Part shown: piece after piece, positions 1-8,227 of the stretch | How positions within the stretch are numbered: the first letter of the stretch is position 1 | Layout: each line of letters begins with the position of its first letter | NCBI RefSeq assembly: GCF_002835665.1 | Contig: NZ_PIZV01000006.1 | Span: 1 to 64,000, forward strand | Direction: 5' to 3' | Source: Chryseobacterium sp. PMSZPI | GTDB lineage: Bacteria; Bacteroidota; Bacteroidia; Flavobacteriales; Weeksellaceae | DNA length: 64,000 bases | Program-made: the position numbers and the translations under genes | The notes under the pieces: generated by a model | Database searches by the model: none | What the model saw: only the letters and a program-made list of their open reading frames with translations | What the model was told of the DNA's origin: nothing

Positions 1-410
1 AGATGTTTTTGGTGAAAACAATGAATTTTGGTTGGGAAAATGTTCATGAGATTGCTGAACAACTGGAACACGTGCACTCTCCTATCTTTTTTGATAAAAT
101 GGATGAAATTTTGGATTATCCTAAATTTGACCCTCATGGAGAACCTATTCCCGATAAAGACGGTAATATTATTGCTCAGGATTTGCAAAAATTAAGTAAT
201 TGTGAGATTGGAGAAACCGTAGTTTTTGCCTCTGTAACCCTTTCTGACGATGCTTTTTTAAGTTATCTCAATGAAAGAAAGCTTCTTTTGAACACAAAAA
301 TAAAAGTGGTTAAAATTGAAAACTTTGATAAATCCATGGCCATAGAAATTGATGGCAAAAAAGAAGTTCTTAGTAAAAAGGCTACTGAAAAAATCCTGGT
401 AAAGAAATAG
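1..410 (+). CDS. DtxR/MntR-family metal-dependent transcriptional regulator (3' part)
   Basis: The gene is cut by the left window edge. The visible protein begins inside the helical dimerisation domain: the segment FGWENVHEIAEQLEHV is the typical HxxAExLEH region of DtxR/MntR regulators, in which the Glu and His residues bind metal. It continues with the FDPHGEPIPDKDG linker that precedes the C-terminal domain, and ends with a FeoA/SH3-like domain (about residues 60-135). An ATG lies at 3-5, but homology begins upstream of it, so the true start and the winged-helix DNA-binding domain lie outside the window. The family represses metal-uptake genes when Fe or Mn is bound; which metal applies here cannot be read from this part. 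Confidence 0.85.
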   Translation, partial: MFLVKTMNFGWENVHEIAEQLEHVHSPIFFDKMDEILDYPKFDPHGEPIPDKDGNIIAQDLQKLSNCEIGETVVFASVTLSDDAFLSYLNERKLLLNTKIKVVKIENFDKSMAIEIDGKKEVLSKKATEKILVKK

Positions 411-437
411 AAAAGTACCTGTAGAAATCGTATAAGT

Positions 438-803
438 TTATTTTCTCTGGAGATCCTGTTGCTGTTTTACGGATTCTTCATAAAATACTTCGTACATTTT
501 TACAATCATATCAGGATTTATATTGGATTCGATGGCATTTTTTCTCAAATTATTTTTTACTTCGTTCCATCTTGCCGGCTGGGTAACCTCAATTTTATTT
601 TTTTTCTTTATTTCTCCAATCTTCATCGCAGCATTCATTCTCTGGCTTAAAAGATGTACTACTTTTTTATCGATTTTATCAATCTGTGCTCTTTCCGATT
701 CAATTTCTAAAACCGGAGAACTTGCTTTGCAGTTGTATAATAAAAGAACAGAACTACTCAAAATAATCAGATTCAGTTTTGATTTTTTGCCCAAAATGTT
801 CAT
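438..803 (-). CDS. Chorismate-mutase-like domain lipoprotein
   Basis: About 121 aa. The ATG at 803 gives a hydrophobic signal segment ending in a lipobox-like LLLYNC, so the mature protein is probably an exported lipoprotein. An upstream in-frame start exists, but it adds a basic AT-rich extension before the signal peptide. The mature part (HLLSQRMNAAMKIGEIKK and onward, then QPARWNEV) has the spacing of the AroQ/CM_2 fold: a first helix with LxxRM, then KIGEIKK, then a second helix. Secreted chorismate mutases (*AroQ) are known, but a lipid-anchored one is unusual. Whether all active-site residues are kept was not checked, so it could be a CM-fold protein with another role. It stands alone, convergent with the upstream regulator. 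Confidence 0.7.
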   Translation of the reverse strand: MNILGKKSKLNLIILSSSVLLLYNCKASSPVLEIESERAQIDKIDKKVVHLLSQRMNAAMKIGEIKKKNKIEVTQPARWNEVKNNLRKNAIESNINPDMIVKMYEVFYEESVKQQQDLQRK

Positions 804-1121
804 AAATAATTTTTTAATCTTCCGATAAATATAAGAAAAAATAAATTTTAACTTAAAGAAAATCAACCAGTAAAGAATTTCACACTCAACATTTTTCGAT
901 ATATTTTTTTTTCATCTATTTTCAATTAATACCACTTATTTATTCCTTGAAATTAAAATAAGACAGAATACAAAGAAAAAAAACTAATATAATTGTTAAA
1001 AAACGGTTAAACTCTCTTTCATAAAAGATTTGATGTTTAAATTTTATTAGGTTTGTAAAACATTCTGTTTGTATTTATTCTTCATACAAGCAATAAATTT
1101 TTAATTACTATCCTAAAAATT
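804..1121. other. Intergenic region between divergent genes
   Basis: A very AT-rich spacer of 318 bases between the minus-strand lipoprotein and the plus-strand beta-lactamase. Apart from the promoter-like box at 1048-1055 no gene or RNA is seen. Confidence 0.5.
1048..1055 (+). promoter_or_regulatory. Putative promoter -7 box of the metallo-beta-lactamase
   Basis: TAGGTTTG matches the Bacteroidetes -7 consensus TAnnTTTG. A TTTG lies at 1029-1032, but its 15-base spacing is shorter than the usual 17-23. The box is about 67 bases before the ATG at 1122, leaving a fairly long leader. Confidence 0.4.
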
Positions 1122-1841
1122 ATGAAAAAAAGTATTCAATTTTTGATGATGTTCCTATTTTTAAGCTCGGTTATGAATGCTCAGGTAAAAGACTTTGTAA
1201 TCGAACCACCTATAAAACCCAACTTATATATTTATAAAACGTTTGGAGTATTCGGAGGCAAAGAATATTCTGCTAATGCAGTTTATCTTATTACCAAAAA
1301 GGGTGTGGTTTTATTTGATGTTCCCTGGCAAAAAACAGAATATCAAAGTCTGATGGACACGATCCAAAAAAGACATCATTTACCTGTTATTGCAGTCTTT
1401 GCAACCCATTCCCATGATGACAGAGCGGGAGATCTTAGCTTTTACAATAACAAGGGTATTAAAACGTATGCTACAGCAAAGACCAATGAAATCCTGAAGA
1501 AAGAAGGAAAGGCCACTTCAAGTGAAATCATACAAACCGGAAAGCCTTATAAAATAGGTGGAGAAGAATTTATTGTAGACTTTCTTGGAGAAGGCCACAC
1601 AGTTGACAATGTAGTGGTATGGTTCCCTAAGTATAAAGTATTGGACGGCGGATGTCTTGTGAAAAGCAGAACCGCAACAGACTTAGGTTTCATAGGAGAA
1701 GCTAATGTAAAACAATGGCCTCAGACCATGGAAAAATTAAAATCCAAATATTCCCAGGCTACGCTGGTTATCCCCGGACATGATGAATGGCAAGGAGGCG
1801 GACATGTAGCACACACACTGGAGCTTTTGAATAAAAAATAA
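1122..1841 (+). CDS. bla: Subclass B1 metallo-beta-lactamase (IND/CGB-like)
   Basis: 239 aa with a signal peptide (residues 1-20, cleavage near NAQ), so it acts in the periplasm, where it would hydrolyse beta-lactams including carbapenems. All B1 zinc ligands are present: H96, H98 and D100 in THSHDD, H159 in GEGHTVDN, C178 in LDGGCLVK and H220 in IPGHDE. The mature sequence (VKDFVIEPPIK, YKTFGVFGGKEYSAN, HTLELLNKK at the end) is that of the chromosomal IND/CGB enzymes of Chryseobacterium indologenes and C. gleum. The signal peptide is recalled as differing from those alleles, so this may be a separate variant. No insertion sequence or integron is seen around it, which fits an intrinsic gene. 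It is convergent with tssK and shares its terminator. Confidence 0.95.
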   Translation: MKKSIQFLMMFLFLSSVMNAQVKDFVIEPPIKPNLYIYKTFGVFGGKEYSANAVYLITKKGVVLFDVPWQKTEYQSLMDTIQKRHHLPVIAVFATHSHDDRAGDLSFYNNKGIKTYATAKTNEILKKEGKATSSEIIQTGKPYKIGGEEFIVDFLGEGHTVDNVVVWFPKYKVLDGGCLVKSRTATDLGFIGEANVKQWPQTMEKLKSKYSQATLVIPGHDEWQGGGHVAHTLELLNKK

Positions 1842-1861
1842 ATCAATTTTAGAATAATAAA

Positions 1862-1888
1862 AAATCCCGAATCTAAGATTCGGGATTT
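1862..1888. terminator. Bidirectional terminator between bla and tssK
   Basis: Near-perfect hairpin: AAATCCCGAATCT pairs with AGATTCGGGATTT around one unpaired base. A and T runs flank it, so it can serve both convergent genes. Confidence 0.8.
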
Positions 1889-1909
1889 ATATTTTAAACT
1901 ATTATTCTT

Positions 1910-3049
1910 TTAATCTAGAACGCTCCAACCTCTTTTCGGGTTTGTATTGGTTGAAACTTCCTGTTCGTTAACAATAATATTTTCTTTTCTCTGACCGATA
2001 TAATCCAGTTCGCTCAATTTAGAGAAAATAATTTCCAAGCTTCTCAACATTTGCTGGATGTACAATAATGGCTCTCCACAATTGTGATGATCATAGTTGG
2101 TCTCTGCAACAATAGAAAGCTGATTTAATAGAGTATGCGGAGCAATTTCACTCCATTCCAAGCTATAATTCAGCATTTCTTCTAATTCAGCAGGAACAAG
2201 AAGTTGTGTCGCATTATATAAATGAAGCGCTAATTTTGCGAAAGACTCAATTAGGAATACCGGAGGTTGCCAAGGTGTAATATTTCTGAACTGGAAATAC
2301 ATATCACCAAAAGTATTCACCATCGTTGTACATAAGAATTTAACATTCTGTGCTAATGCTGTATTCTGATTTTTATGAGAAGCTTTCTGGATAATCTTAA
2401 ATGCATATTGCTGCAGATTTCCAATAGATTTTGCATAACTGTTATAGTATTCAATCAAAGCCGGATGACTCTGAACAGAAGTACAAGGTGGAATAAAGTT
2501 AGCATCTACCTGAGCAATGTTTGCCCTTAAATCTACTTTTCCGATAATCAGATAATTTCCTCCTGAGTAACTGCTATTCAATGATGTTACCGGAAGTAAT
2601 TCGATATGGTGGTTCGGCTGTGCACTTGGGTGACGTGGTGGAATTTCCTCAGGGTCAATATCTCCAAAAGGTACTTTATCAAACGGATTTACAGAAATTA
2701 AAATATAATATTCTCCATCTGCCTGCTCCTCATTCATTGACTTAGCTAATGACTTTACACTGATTCTTCTGTCCGTCAACTCAATACGATATCCTGCCAT
2801 TGTTACCGCACTGCATCGTTTGATTACTAATTGTACATCATTGGTTGCCGTATTGTGGACATCAAAAATAGTTCGGTCTGTAAATTCATTAGAAATAGGC
2901 AAAAGACCGTAGTTATATGTAGTAATTCCAAGTGAATTGGAATCTCTGATGGTATCAATTAAGAAATTATCCTGATCATTAAGGTGTCTCTGGGAAACTT
3001 TCATCCCATCCACCCAATTGATTGCAAAATGTTTAATAGGTTGTATCAT
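1910..3049 (-). CDS. tssK: T6SS baseplate subunit TssK (T6SSiii type)
   Basis: 379 aa. TssK links the T6SS baseplate wedges to the membrane complex. The N-terminus (INWVDGMKVSQRHLNDQD) matches the TssK start pattern W-x-EGM-x-L-x-x-Q-H-F, and the rest has the expected length and layout: a shoulder domain, a central helical bundle near residues 190-300, and a C-terminal head. It is shorter than the roughly 440-aa proteobacterial form, as in Bacteroidetes systems. It is last in a tssG-tssN-tssK operon: tssN ends at 3077, 27 bases upstream. The neighbouring tssN supports assignment to the Bacteroidetes subtype T6SSiii. Confidence 0.8.
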   Translation of the reverse strand: MIQPIKHFAINWVDGMKVSQRHLNDQDNFLIDTIRDSNSLGITTYNYGLLPISNEFTDRTIFDVHNTATNDVQLVIKRCSAVTMAGYRIELTDRRISVKSLAKSMNEEQADGEYYILISVNPFDKVPFGDIDPEEIPPRHPSAQPNHHIELLPVTSLNSSYSGGNYLIIGKVDLRANIAQVDANFIPPCTSVQSHPALIEYYNSYAKSIGNLQQYAFKIIQKASHKNQNTALAQNVKFLCTTMVNTFGDMYFQFRNITPWQPPVFLIESFAKLALHLYNATQLLVPAELEEMLNYSLEWSEIAPHTLLNQLSIVAETNYDHHNCGEPLLYIQQMLRSLEIIFSKLSELDYIGQRKENIIVNEQEVSTNTNPKRGWSVLD

Positions 3050-3076
3050 GTTTAATACTTTTTAATTTTTTTGTGT

Positions 3077-3979
3077 CTATGCTTTTTTTGAGGTACCTTC
3101 CTCTTCATGTTGAATAACTCTTTTACAAATCACCACTTCATTTTCTGAAATACCGTTTGTAGAAATATCCTGATCAAAATCTATATATCTTCTAAAGCTG
3201 AAGAATGACTTTTTAGTATAAAATATCCAATAGTATGGTTCACTTTCCTGATCTGAGAGATGAATAATAGAACCTGGGTTTTTATGATTATAATCATCCA
3301 CTACTCTGTAAAACCAATCTCCGAAAGTTACTCCCGTTGGAAGAGTTTTAGCTTTTATTCTAAATCTATTGGAATCTTCTAAGTTTTTGCTCAATTCAAC
3401 ATTTAAAACCATCAATCGATCAAAATCTGCTCCTTCAAAATCAGGGAGCTTTTGCTCAGGAGAATATCTCCAGGTTTTATAAATATCAAACGGAATACTG
3501 ATAAATTGAATATAGCAATAGTAAAATACCATTGGAACAACAAAAATCACCATACTCGTAGCCGCCATCATCGCATAACCTGTTCCTTTGCTCATCCAGT
3601 TAAAGATCAATGTAAACAAATACCCACCCAAAGCCATACACGTTAATGAAAGGATAGACTCGAACAAAATGCTCATTGCCAAAGAATCGATATGCTTTTT
3701 AAAATATTTATGTAATAAATTAACATGAATAATCCCAAAAATAAGGTAAATCACTTGTGCAATAAGATACCAGTACGGATTAAAAAGATTTCCTGCAAAC
3801 CCAAAAATACCGGGAATTGCTAAACATAAACTGCACAACAGGACGTATACAATAATTACTTTAATCTTTATCGCAGGTTTATTCCTCCTGATTACACCGA
3901 GTATAACCGTCATAATAATTGCGATTAAAGGCATTAGGAGATACCTTAAAAAAATACCTTTTACTGAAGAAATTTCCAT
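3077..3979 (-). CDS. tssN: T6SS membrane protein TssN
   Basis: 300 aa. The N-terminal half carries about five to six membrane segments (roughly residues 8-28, 38-60, 68-90, 102-125, 135-160). The C-terminal half is soluble and cytoplasmic, with a charged tail (HEEEGTSKKA). This layout and the position between tssG and tssK match TssN, a protein specific to T6SSiii that is thought to replace the TssJ/L/M membrane complex together with TssO, P and Q. The assignment rests on context and topology as well as on resemblance. Confidence 0.75.
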   Translation of the reverse strand: MEISSVKGIFLRYLLMPLIAIIMTVILGVIRRNKPAIKIKVIIVYVLLCSLCLAIPGIFGFAGNLFNPYWYLIAQVIYLIFGIIHVNLLHKYFKKHIDSLAMSILFESILSLTCMALGGYLFTLIFNWMSKGTGYAMMAATSMVIFVVPMVFYYCYIQFISIPFDIYKTWRYSPEQKLPDFEGADFDRLMVLNVELSKNLEDSNRFRIKAKTLPTGVTFGDWFYRVVDDYNHKNPGSIIHLSDQESEPYYWIFYTKKSFFSFRRYIDFDQDISTNGISENEVVICKRVIQHEEEGTSKKA

Positions 3980-4033
3980 TTGTTTCTTTTCGAATTTATA
4001 CTTTGTTGGTAATTGTAAATATAATAAAATAAT

Positions 4034-4975
4034 TTAGAGGAATGTGGAGTAACCAAGGCGGCTGGCGTTTCTTTCATCATCCTCAAGACTGAATGAGTAT
4101 TCTTCTTTTTCTGTGACAAAATTCTCTTCTACATCTACGGTTACAGGAAGAAAATAATCATATAATGCCTGAAGTACTTTTCTAAACGGGCTTCCCGGAA
4201 TATACCTCTTCATTTCTCCATAAGGAATCGGACCAATATTCACGACCCAGTTTCGCTGTCCGTCCATATGCCTGCCACTTGGGATATAAGTTACTCCCAA
4301 TCTTGAATTTCCCAATAACATGGAATCGTCGTTTTTTTCTATTCCATCAATCACATTGGGTGAAAAGGTAACTTCTACCGGTACTTGCAGAAAAGCGGTC
4401 ATACATCTTTCAAACCACTTTTTATCCCCTCTGATCTGATGAAAAAACGGTAAAATATGCATGAAAATATAAGCATTTTGCTTGTCCAGCATTTTAATCA
4501 GAGGCCAAAGCTCACTTACCGTTTCCAATAAGGCATCTGTATTGCTGGTAATATCAAATTCAGACTCTTTAAGTAGAGCACTTATTTCAGTAAAGAATAT
4601 TTCCAACTCAAAAGGACGGAAAAATTTCCTTGCATCATCTTCTACCTTTTTTTGTTTACGGATTTCTCTTACAACAGTGTCTACATTCTTTCTCGAAGCT
4701 CCCAAAGATGGCGGATGGAACAATCCTTCCGGAAGATAATCATAAATACCTTCCCGGTAGCTTTCTATCGTAAAAACCTCTTCGTCAAATCCTAAATAAC
4801 TACTCGAAATACTTTTAATATCTTTCAGGTAGGCACGATCGTTTACTCCGATTCGCTCAATAAATATATTGCTTACCGCCCTGTGATATTTCAAAAGGTT
4901 AACCGCCACAGCTTCAGCTTTAAAGTCTGTCTGCAGCTTATTGTAATTCATATCTACAATATTATTCTCATACAT
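4034..4975 (-). CDS. tssG: T6SS baseplate subunit TssG
   Basis: 313 aa. TssG forms the baseplate wedge with TssE and TssF2. Seen here are the N-terminal LQTDFKAEAVAVNLLKYH region, the YDYLPEGLFHPP motif near residue 78, and a C-terminal RNWVVNIGPIPYGEMKRYIPG segment matching the TssG ...IGPL...FLPGG pattern. It is the first gene of the trio and sits 54 bases before tssN. Another in-frame ATG lies at 4951. A poor -7-like box (TATCTTTA) is at 5007-5000. TssF shares some motifs but is about twice this length. Confidence 0.72.
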   Translation of the reverse strand: MYENNIVDMNYNKLQTDFKAEAVAVNLLKYHRAVSNIFIERIGVNDRAYLKDIKSISSSYLGFDEEVFTIESYREGIYDYLPEGLFHPPSLGASRKNVDTVVREIRKQKKVEDDARKFFRPFELEIFFTEISALLKESEFDITSNTDALLETVSELWPLIKMLDKQNAYIFMHILPFFHQIRGDKKWFERCMTAFLQVPVEVTFSPNVIDGIEKNDDSMLLGNSRLGVTYIPSGRHMDGQRNWVVNIGPIPYGEMKRYIPGSPFRKVLQALYDYFLPVTVDVEENFVTEKEEYSFSLEDDERNASRLGYSTFL

Positions 4976-5375
4976 AGTGTTTCCTGTGATTATGACTTGT
5001 AAAGATAATATTTCTCATAGGTTTGAAAAAATATTTTACCAATAATTTGATTTTAAAAATACTAATTTATTGACATTAAAAGGAATAATTTTAAGTAATT
5101 TCCGTAAAAATACGGTAAAAAGAAGATCTATTCTCTATCTGGAAAGTAAGAATCCATGTTCAAAATCAAGTATTTAAAAGTACAAACTTCATTATATAAA
5201 GTTTTTATTAATTGTTGACACTCCCCTTCTTTAAACTTTGTAGCCCATCCATAAAACAAACTCTTATCAATATAATCCTAAACGTTTACTATTATTTAAT
5301 AAAAGAAATTTAGAATTATTCATGCTCATTCTAAAAGTGGGACGTATCTTTGCAGACTGAAAATTGTTATTTAAA
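4976..5375. other. Intergenic region between divergent tssG and nuclease genes
   Basis: 400 AT-rich bases that must hold the promoters of the T6SS trio and of the nuclease. Only the nuclease -7 box at 5345-5352 is convincing. No ORF or RNA is seen. Confidence 0.5.
5345..5352 (+). promoter_or_regulatory. Promoter -7 box of the S1/P1 nuclease
   Basis: TATCTTTG is an exact TAnnTTTG match 23 bases before the ATG at 5376. It supports that ATG over the upstream TTG at 5364, which would fall almost at the transcription start. No clear TTG -33 element is seen. Confidence 0.6.
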
Positions 5376-6167
5376 ATGAAAAGTATTTATTCTAAAATTC
5401 TGATTTTAGCATTTATGGCCTCTTCACTTTATTCTTATGCATGGGGATTAACGGGTCACAGAGTTATCGCAGACATCGCAGAAAATCACCTATCCAGAAA
5501 AGCCAGAAGAGAAATCAAAAAAATAATGGGCAAAGAACGTCTTGCTTATTGGGCCAACTGGCCGGACTTCATAAAATCCGATACTACGGGAGTTTGGAAA
5601 CAAGCTTCGTCCTGGCATTATGTAAATATCGATCCTCAAACTGATTTAAAAGCTTTTGATCAAAATCTGAAAATGCAGGCAGGACCAAGTTTGTATACTC
5701 AGGTTAATACTCTTTCCAGCCAGATTAAGGATGAAAAAACATCAGCAAAAGACAGAAAAATTGCTTTAATCTTCCTGATCCATATTATGGGAGACCTTGC
5801 TCAACCACTACACGTAGGAAGAGCTGATGATTTAGGGGGAAATAAAATTAATGTCACTTATTTTGGGGATAAAACCAATTTGCATTCTGTTTGGGATGGC
5901 AAATTAGTAGATTCTCAAAAATACAGTTATACTGAATATTCTAAGCTTTTAGATATCAAATCAAAAGAAGAAGTAGCACAAATTCAATCCGGAACTTTGG
6001 AAGATTGGTTATATGATTCTCATAAAATTGCCAATAAGATCTATGCGCAGACTCCTGAGGGTTCAAAATTATCTTATGACTATCAATATAAATTCAATGA
6101 TACGCTTGAAAGACAGTTATTATACGGAGGGTTGAGATTGGCTAAAGTATTGAACGAGCTATTTTAA
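5376..6167 (+). CDS. S1/P1 zinc-dependent nuclease
   Basis: 263 aa, exported. After the signal peptide (cleavage near SYA) the mature chain starts with W-G-L-T-G-H-R; in this family the N-terminal Trp and the following His bind zinc. Further ligands are seen in WANWPDFIK, SSWHYVN and LIHIMGDLAQPLHVG, followed by DDLGGN and LHSVWDG, all hallmarks of the fold. The family degrades single-stranded DNA and RNA outside the cytoplasm, probably for phosphate or nucleoside supply. It is monocistronic, with its own promoter and terminator. Confidence 0.92.
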   Translation: MKSIYSKILILAFMASSLYSYAWGLTGHRVIADIAENHLSRKARREIKKIMGKERLAYWANWPDFIKSDTTGVWKQASSWHYVNIDPQTDLKAFDQNLKMQAGPSLYTQVNTLSSQIKDEKTSAKDRKIALIFLIHIMGDLAQPLHVGRADDLGGNKINVTYFGDKTNLHSVWDGKLVDSQKYSYTEYSKLLDIKSKEEVAQIQSGTLEDWLYDSHKIANKIYAQTPEGSKLSYDYQYKFNDTLERQLLYGGLRLAKVLNELF

Positions 6168-6194
6168 TTGAAATAAAACTCTTATAGATAAATA

Positions 6195-6222
6195 AAAACG
6201 GGACTTTGGTTCCGTTTTTTTT
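6195..6222 (+). terminator. Terminator of the nuclease gene
   Basis: ACGGGAC pairs with GTTCCGT (one G-T pair) around a short loop, followed by eight T. Confidence 0.7.
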
Positions 6223-6269
6223 GAATATAATTTTGCGGAGAGAATATATAATGTAGAAAACCACCCCGT

Positions 6270-6310
6270 CAAAAATTCTCTGAATTTTTGCCACCCCTCC
6301 AAAGGAGGGG
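6270..6310. repeat. Two adjacent intergenic hairpins
   Basis: CAAAAATTC-TCT-GAATTTTTG (6270-6290) is followed by CCCCTCC-AAA-GGAGGGG (6294-6310). No T run follows, so it looks like a dispersed intergenic palindrome rather than a terminator. Confidence 0.6.
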
Positions 6311-6348
6311 AATGATAGAGACCGTTCCATATAAAATTATATTAAATA

Positions 6349-6519
6349 AACCCGTTGTGCATTTTGATATTTTAATGTCAGCTCAGAGTAAAGTGGTTTT
6401 GAAGCCGGGAGCTGGAAGTGTGATAATAACTGAAAGTAACTTCCAGCTTCTTTCTTCTAGCTTCCAGCCTTTTCTTGCATAGATCTCAGGTAATTTTAGC
6501 TCAAAATGCACAACGGGTT
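6349..6519. repeat. 171-bp element bounded by 19-bp perfect inverted repeats
   Basis: The arms 6349-6367 and 6501-6519 (AACCCGTTGTGCATTTTGA and its complement) are identical. Inside is a second inverted pair, AGCTGGAAGT and ACTTCCAGCT, plus a further AGCTTCCAGCC copy. There is no ORF of note. The form resembles a small non-coding repeat or MITE; no target duplication was recognised. Confidence 0.6.
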
Positions 6520-6690
6520 AAATAAGAAATTGCATTCTCATTTTCTACTTCTTTTTTCGTTTCTAAATCGGTGTTCTGGGCTCTCCTACCCACTTTTAAT
6601 TAAAAATATAATAAAAAAGTAAAACTTGTGTAACCTTTTTGTATTTCCATACGTATATTATATAGTAACTCTTTTTTGAGGATAAAATAA

Positions 6691-7557
6691 ATGAGACAAT
6701 TAAAAATCACTAAGCAGGTTACCAACAGGGAAACTGCTTCATTAGACAAGTATTTGCAGGAAATTGGTAAAGTGGAACTGATCACTGCGGACGAAGAAGT
6801 AGAATTGGCACAAAGAATACGTGCAGGTGACAGAGCCGCACTAGAGAAATTAATCAAAGCCAACCTTCGTTTCGTAGTTTCTGTATCTAAACAATACCAA
6901 AACCAAGGTCTTTCTTTACCCGATTTGATTAATGAAGGTAACTTAGGATTAATGAAAGCGGCAAAAAGGTACGATGAAACTAGAGGTTTCAAATTTATCT
7001 CTTATGCAGTATGGTGGATCCGTCAATCAATTCTACAGGCATTAGCTGAGCAATCAAGAATTGTAAGACTACCTTTGAACAAGATTGGTTCCATCAACAA
7101 AATTAATAAAGCATACGCTCACCTTGAGCAAGAGAATGAAAGACCACCTTCTCCGGAAGAATTGGCTGAAGTTCTTGACATGAGCGAGGAAGATATTAAA
7201 GAATCTATGAAAAATTCCGGAAGACACCTGTCTATGGATGCGCCTTTAGTAGAAGGTGAAGATTCTAATCTTTATGATGTATTACGTTCAGGAGAATCTC
7301 CAAGTCCTGATAAAGATCTGATGCTTGAATCTCTACAAATAGAGATCGAAAGAGCATTGAATACTTTAACGCCAAGAGAAGCTGACTTGGTAAGATTATA
7401 TTTCGGACTGAACGGAAAACACCCAATGACTTTAGAAGAAATTGGTGAGACTTTCGATCTTACAAGAGAGAGAGTTCGTCAGATCAAAGAAAAAGCAATT
7501 AAGAGACTAAAACACAATACCAGAAGCAAGATCTTAAAATCTTATTTAGGTAAATAA
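6691..7557 (+). CDS. rpoD: Primary RNA polymerase sigma factor RpoD
   Basis: 288 aa. Region 1.2 starts at about residue 16 ([21 protein letters not shown]). Region 2 follows ([18 protein letters not shown], then [19 protein letters not shown], then [15 protein letters not shown]), then region 3, and region 4.2 ends the protein ([20 protein letters not shown]). Region 1.1 is absent, as is usual for Bacteroidetes RpoD, which recognises the TAnnTTTG -7 box found repeatedly in this window. It is monocistronic with a strong terminator; no clear promoter box was found upstream. Confidence 0.97.
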   Translation: MRQLKITKQVTNRETASLDKYLQEIGKVELITADEEVELAQRIRAGDRAALEKLIKANLRFVVSVSKQYQNQGLSLPDLINEGNLGLMKAAKRYDETRGFKFISYAVWWIRQSILQALAEQSRIVRLPLNKIGSINKINKAYAHLEQENERPPSPEELAEVLDMSEEDIKESMKNSGRHLSMDAPLVEGEDSNLYDVLRSGESPSPDKDLMLESLQIEIERALNTLTPREADLVRLYFGLNGKHPMTLEEIGETFDLTRERVRQIKEKAIKRLKHNTRSKILKSYLGK

Positions 7558-7580
7558 TTTTAGCGTAAACAAATGTATAG

Positions 7581-7610
7581 CGGAGTCTGTTTTCAGGCTC
7601 CGTTTTTTTT
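7581..7610 (+). terminator. rpoD terminator
   Basis: CGGAGTCTG and CAGGCTCCG form a 9-bp stem (one G-T pair) with a TTTT loop, followed by eight T. Confidence 0.85.
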
Positions 7611-7805
7611 GTAACAACTTATAGGAATTGATACAAATTAACATGTTTTTTAATCACCATAACAAAGAATTAGAATCTAACCGCAAAAGTTTTTTGAGTG
7701 CTAAGATTCAAGTTAAAAGCTTAGAAGTTAAAAAAAATCAGCTATATCCGCTTTATCTGCGTGCGAAAAAATATACACACAAGCATTTCTGTAAACTTGT
7801 GTATT

Positions 7806-8097
7806 CTGTGGGCAAAGATTTAACCACAAAGGCGCAAAAGTTTCAAAACACTTAAGTTTTTTGAAGTTAAAAACATTACGTTGAGAAGAGCACTTAAGCT
7901 TTAAAAATCAAAGATTTTTTTGTAGATCTGCTTTAGCAAGTCTCAAATCATGCGGGAACATCTGAGGGAATCCGTGGCGTCTGTGGGAAAAGAATAACCA
8001 CAAAAGGCGCAAAAGTTTCTGAACACTTAAGTTTTTTGAAGTTAAAAAGTATTGCGTTGAGAAGACCACATAAGGTTAAAAAATCAAAGACTTTTTT
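7806..8097. repeat. Two direct copies of an intergenic repeat of about 115 bp
   Basis: Copy A (about 7806-7920) and copy B (about 7981-8097) share CTGTGGG, AACCACAAAGGCGCAAAAGT, ACTTAAGTTTTTTGAAGT and GTTGAGAAGA in the same order, offset by about 175 bases. An apparent ORF over 7628-7855 runs through this repeat and is judged spurious. This is the only content of the rpoD-acetyltransferase spacer. Confidence 0.65.
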
Positions 8098-8227
8098 ATG
8101 AGAATCACCCAGATCTATTCAATCTGTGAGCAAAAATCATATCCTATAATTGATTAGGATAGAATTAAATGTTTAATTTTAATCTTCGAATTATCATACA
8201 ATTCATATTCAACAAACAACACCTCAC

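Noticed and set aside
523..828. Plus-strand ORF of 101 codons
   Set aside because: It is antisense to the chorismate-mutase-like lipoprotein, has no family features and shows the hydrophobic bias of a shadow frame.
1122..1841. Recent transfer of the beta-lactamase gene
   Set aside because: No IS, integron, attachment site or composition change is seen, and this enzyme type is native to the genus.
6288..6482. Plus-strand ORF over the nuclease-rpoD spacer
   Set aside because: It runs through two hairpins and one arm of the 19-bp inverted repeat; composition follows the repeats.
7628..7855. Plus-strand ORF of 75 codons after rpoD
   Set aside because: Starts at an AT-rich site and ends inside the 115-bp direct repeat; no promoter or homology signal.
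6349..8097. CRISPR array
   Set aside because: The repeats here are too few, unequal and lack regular spacers; no cas gene is in the window.
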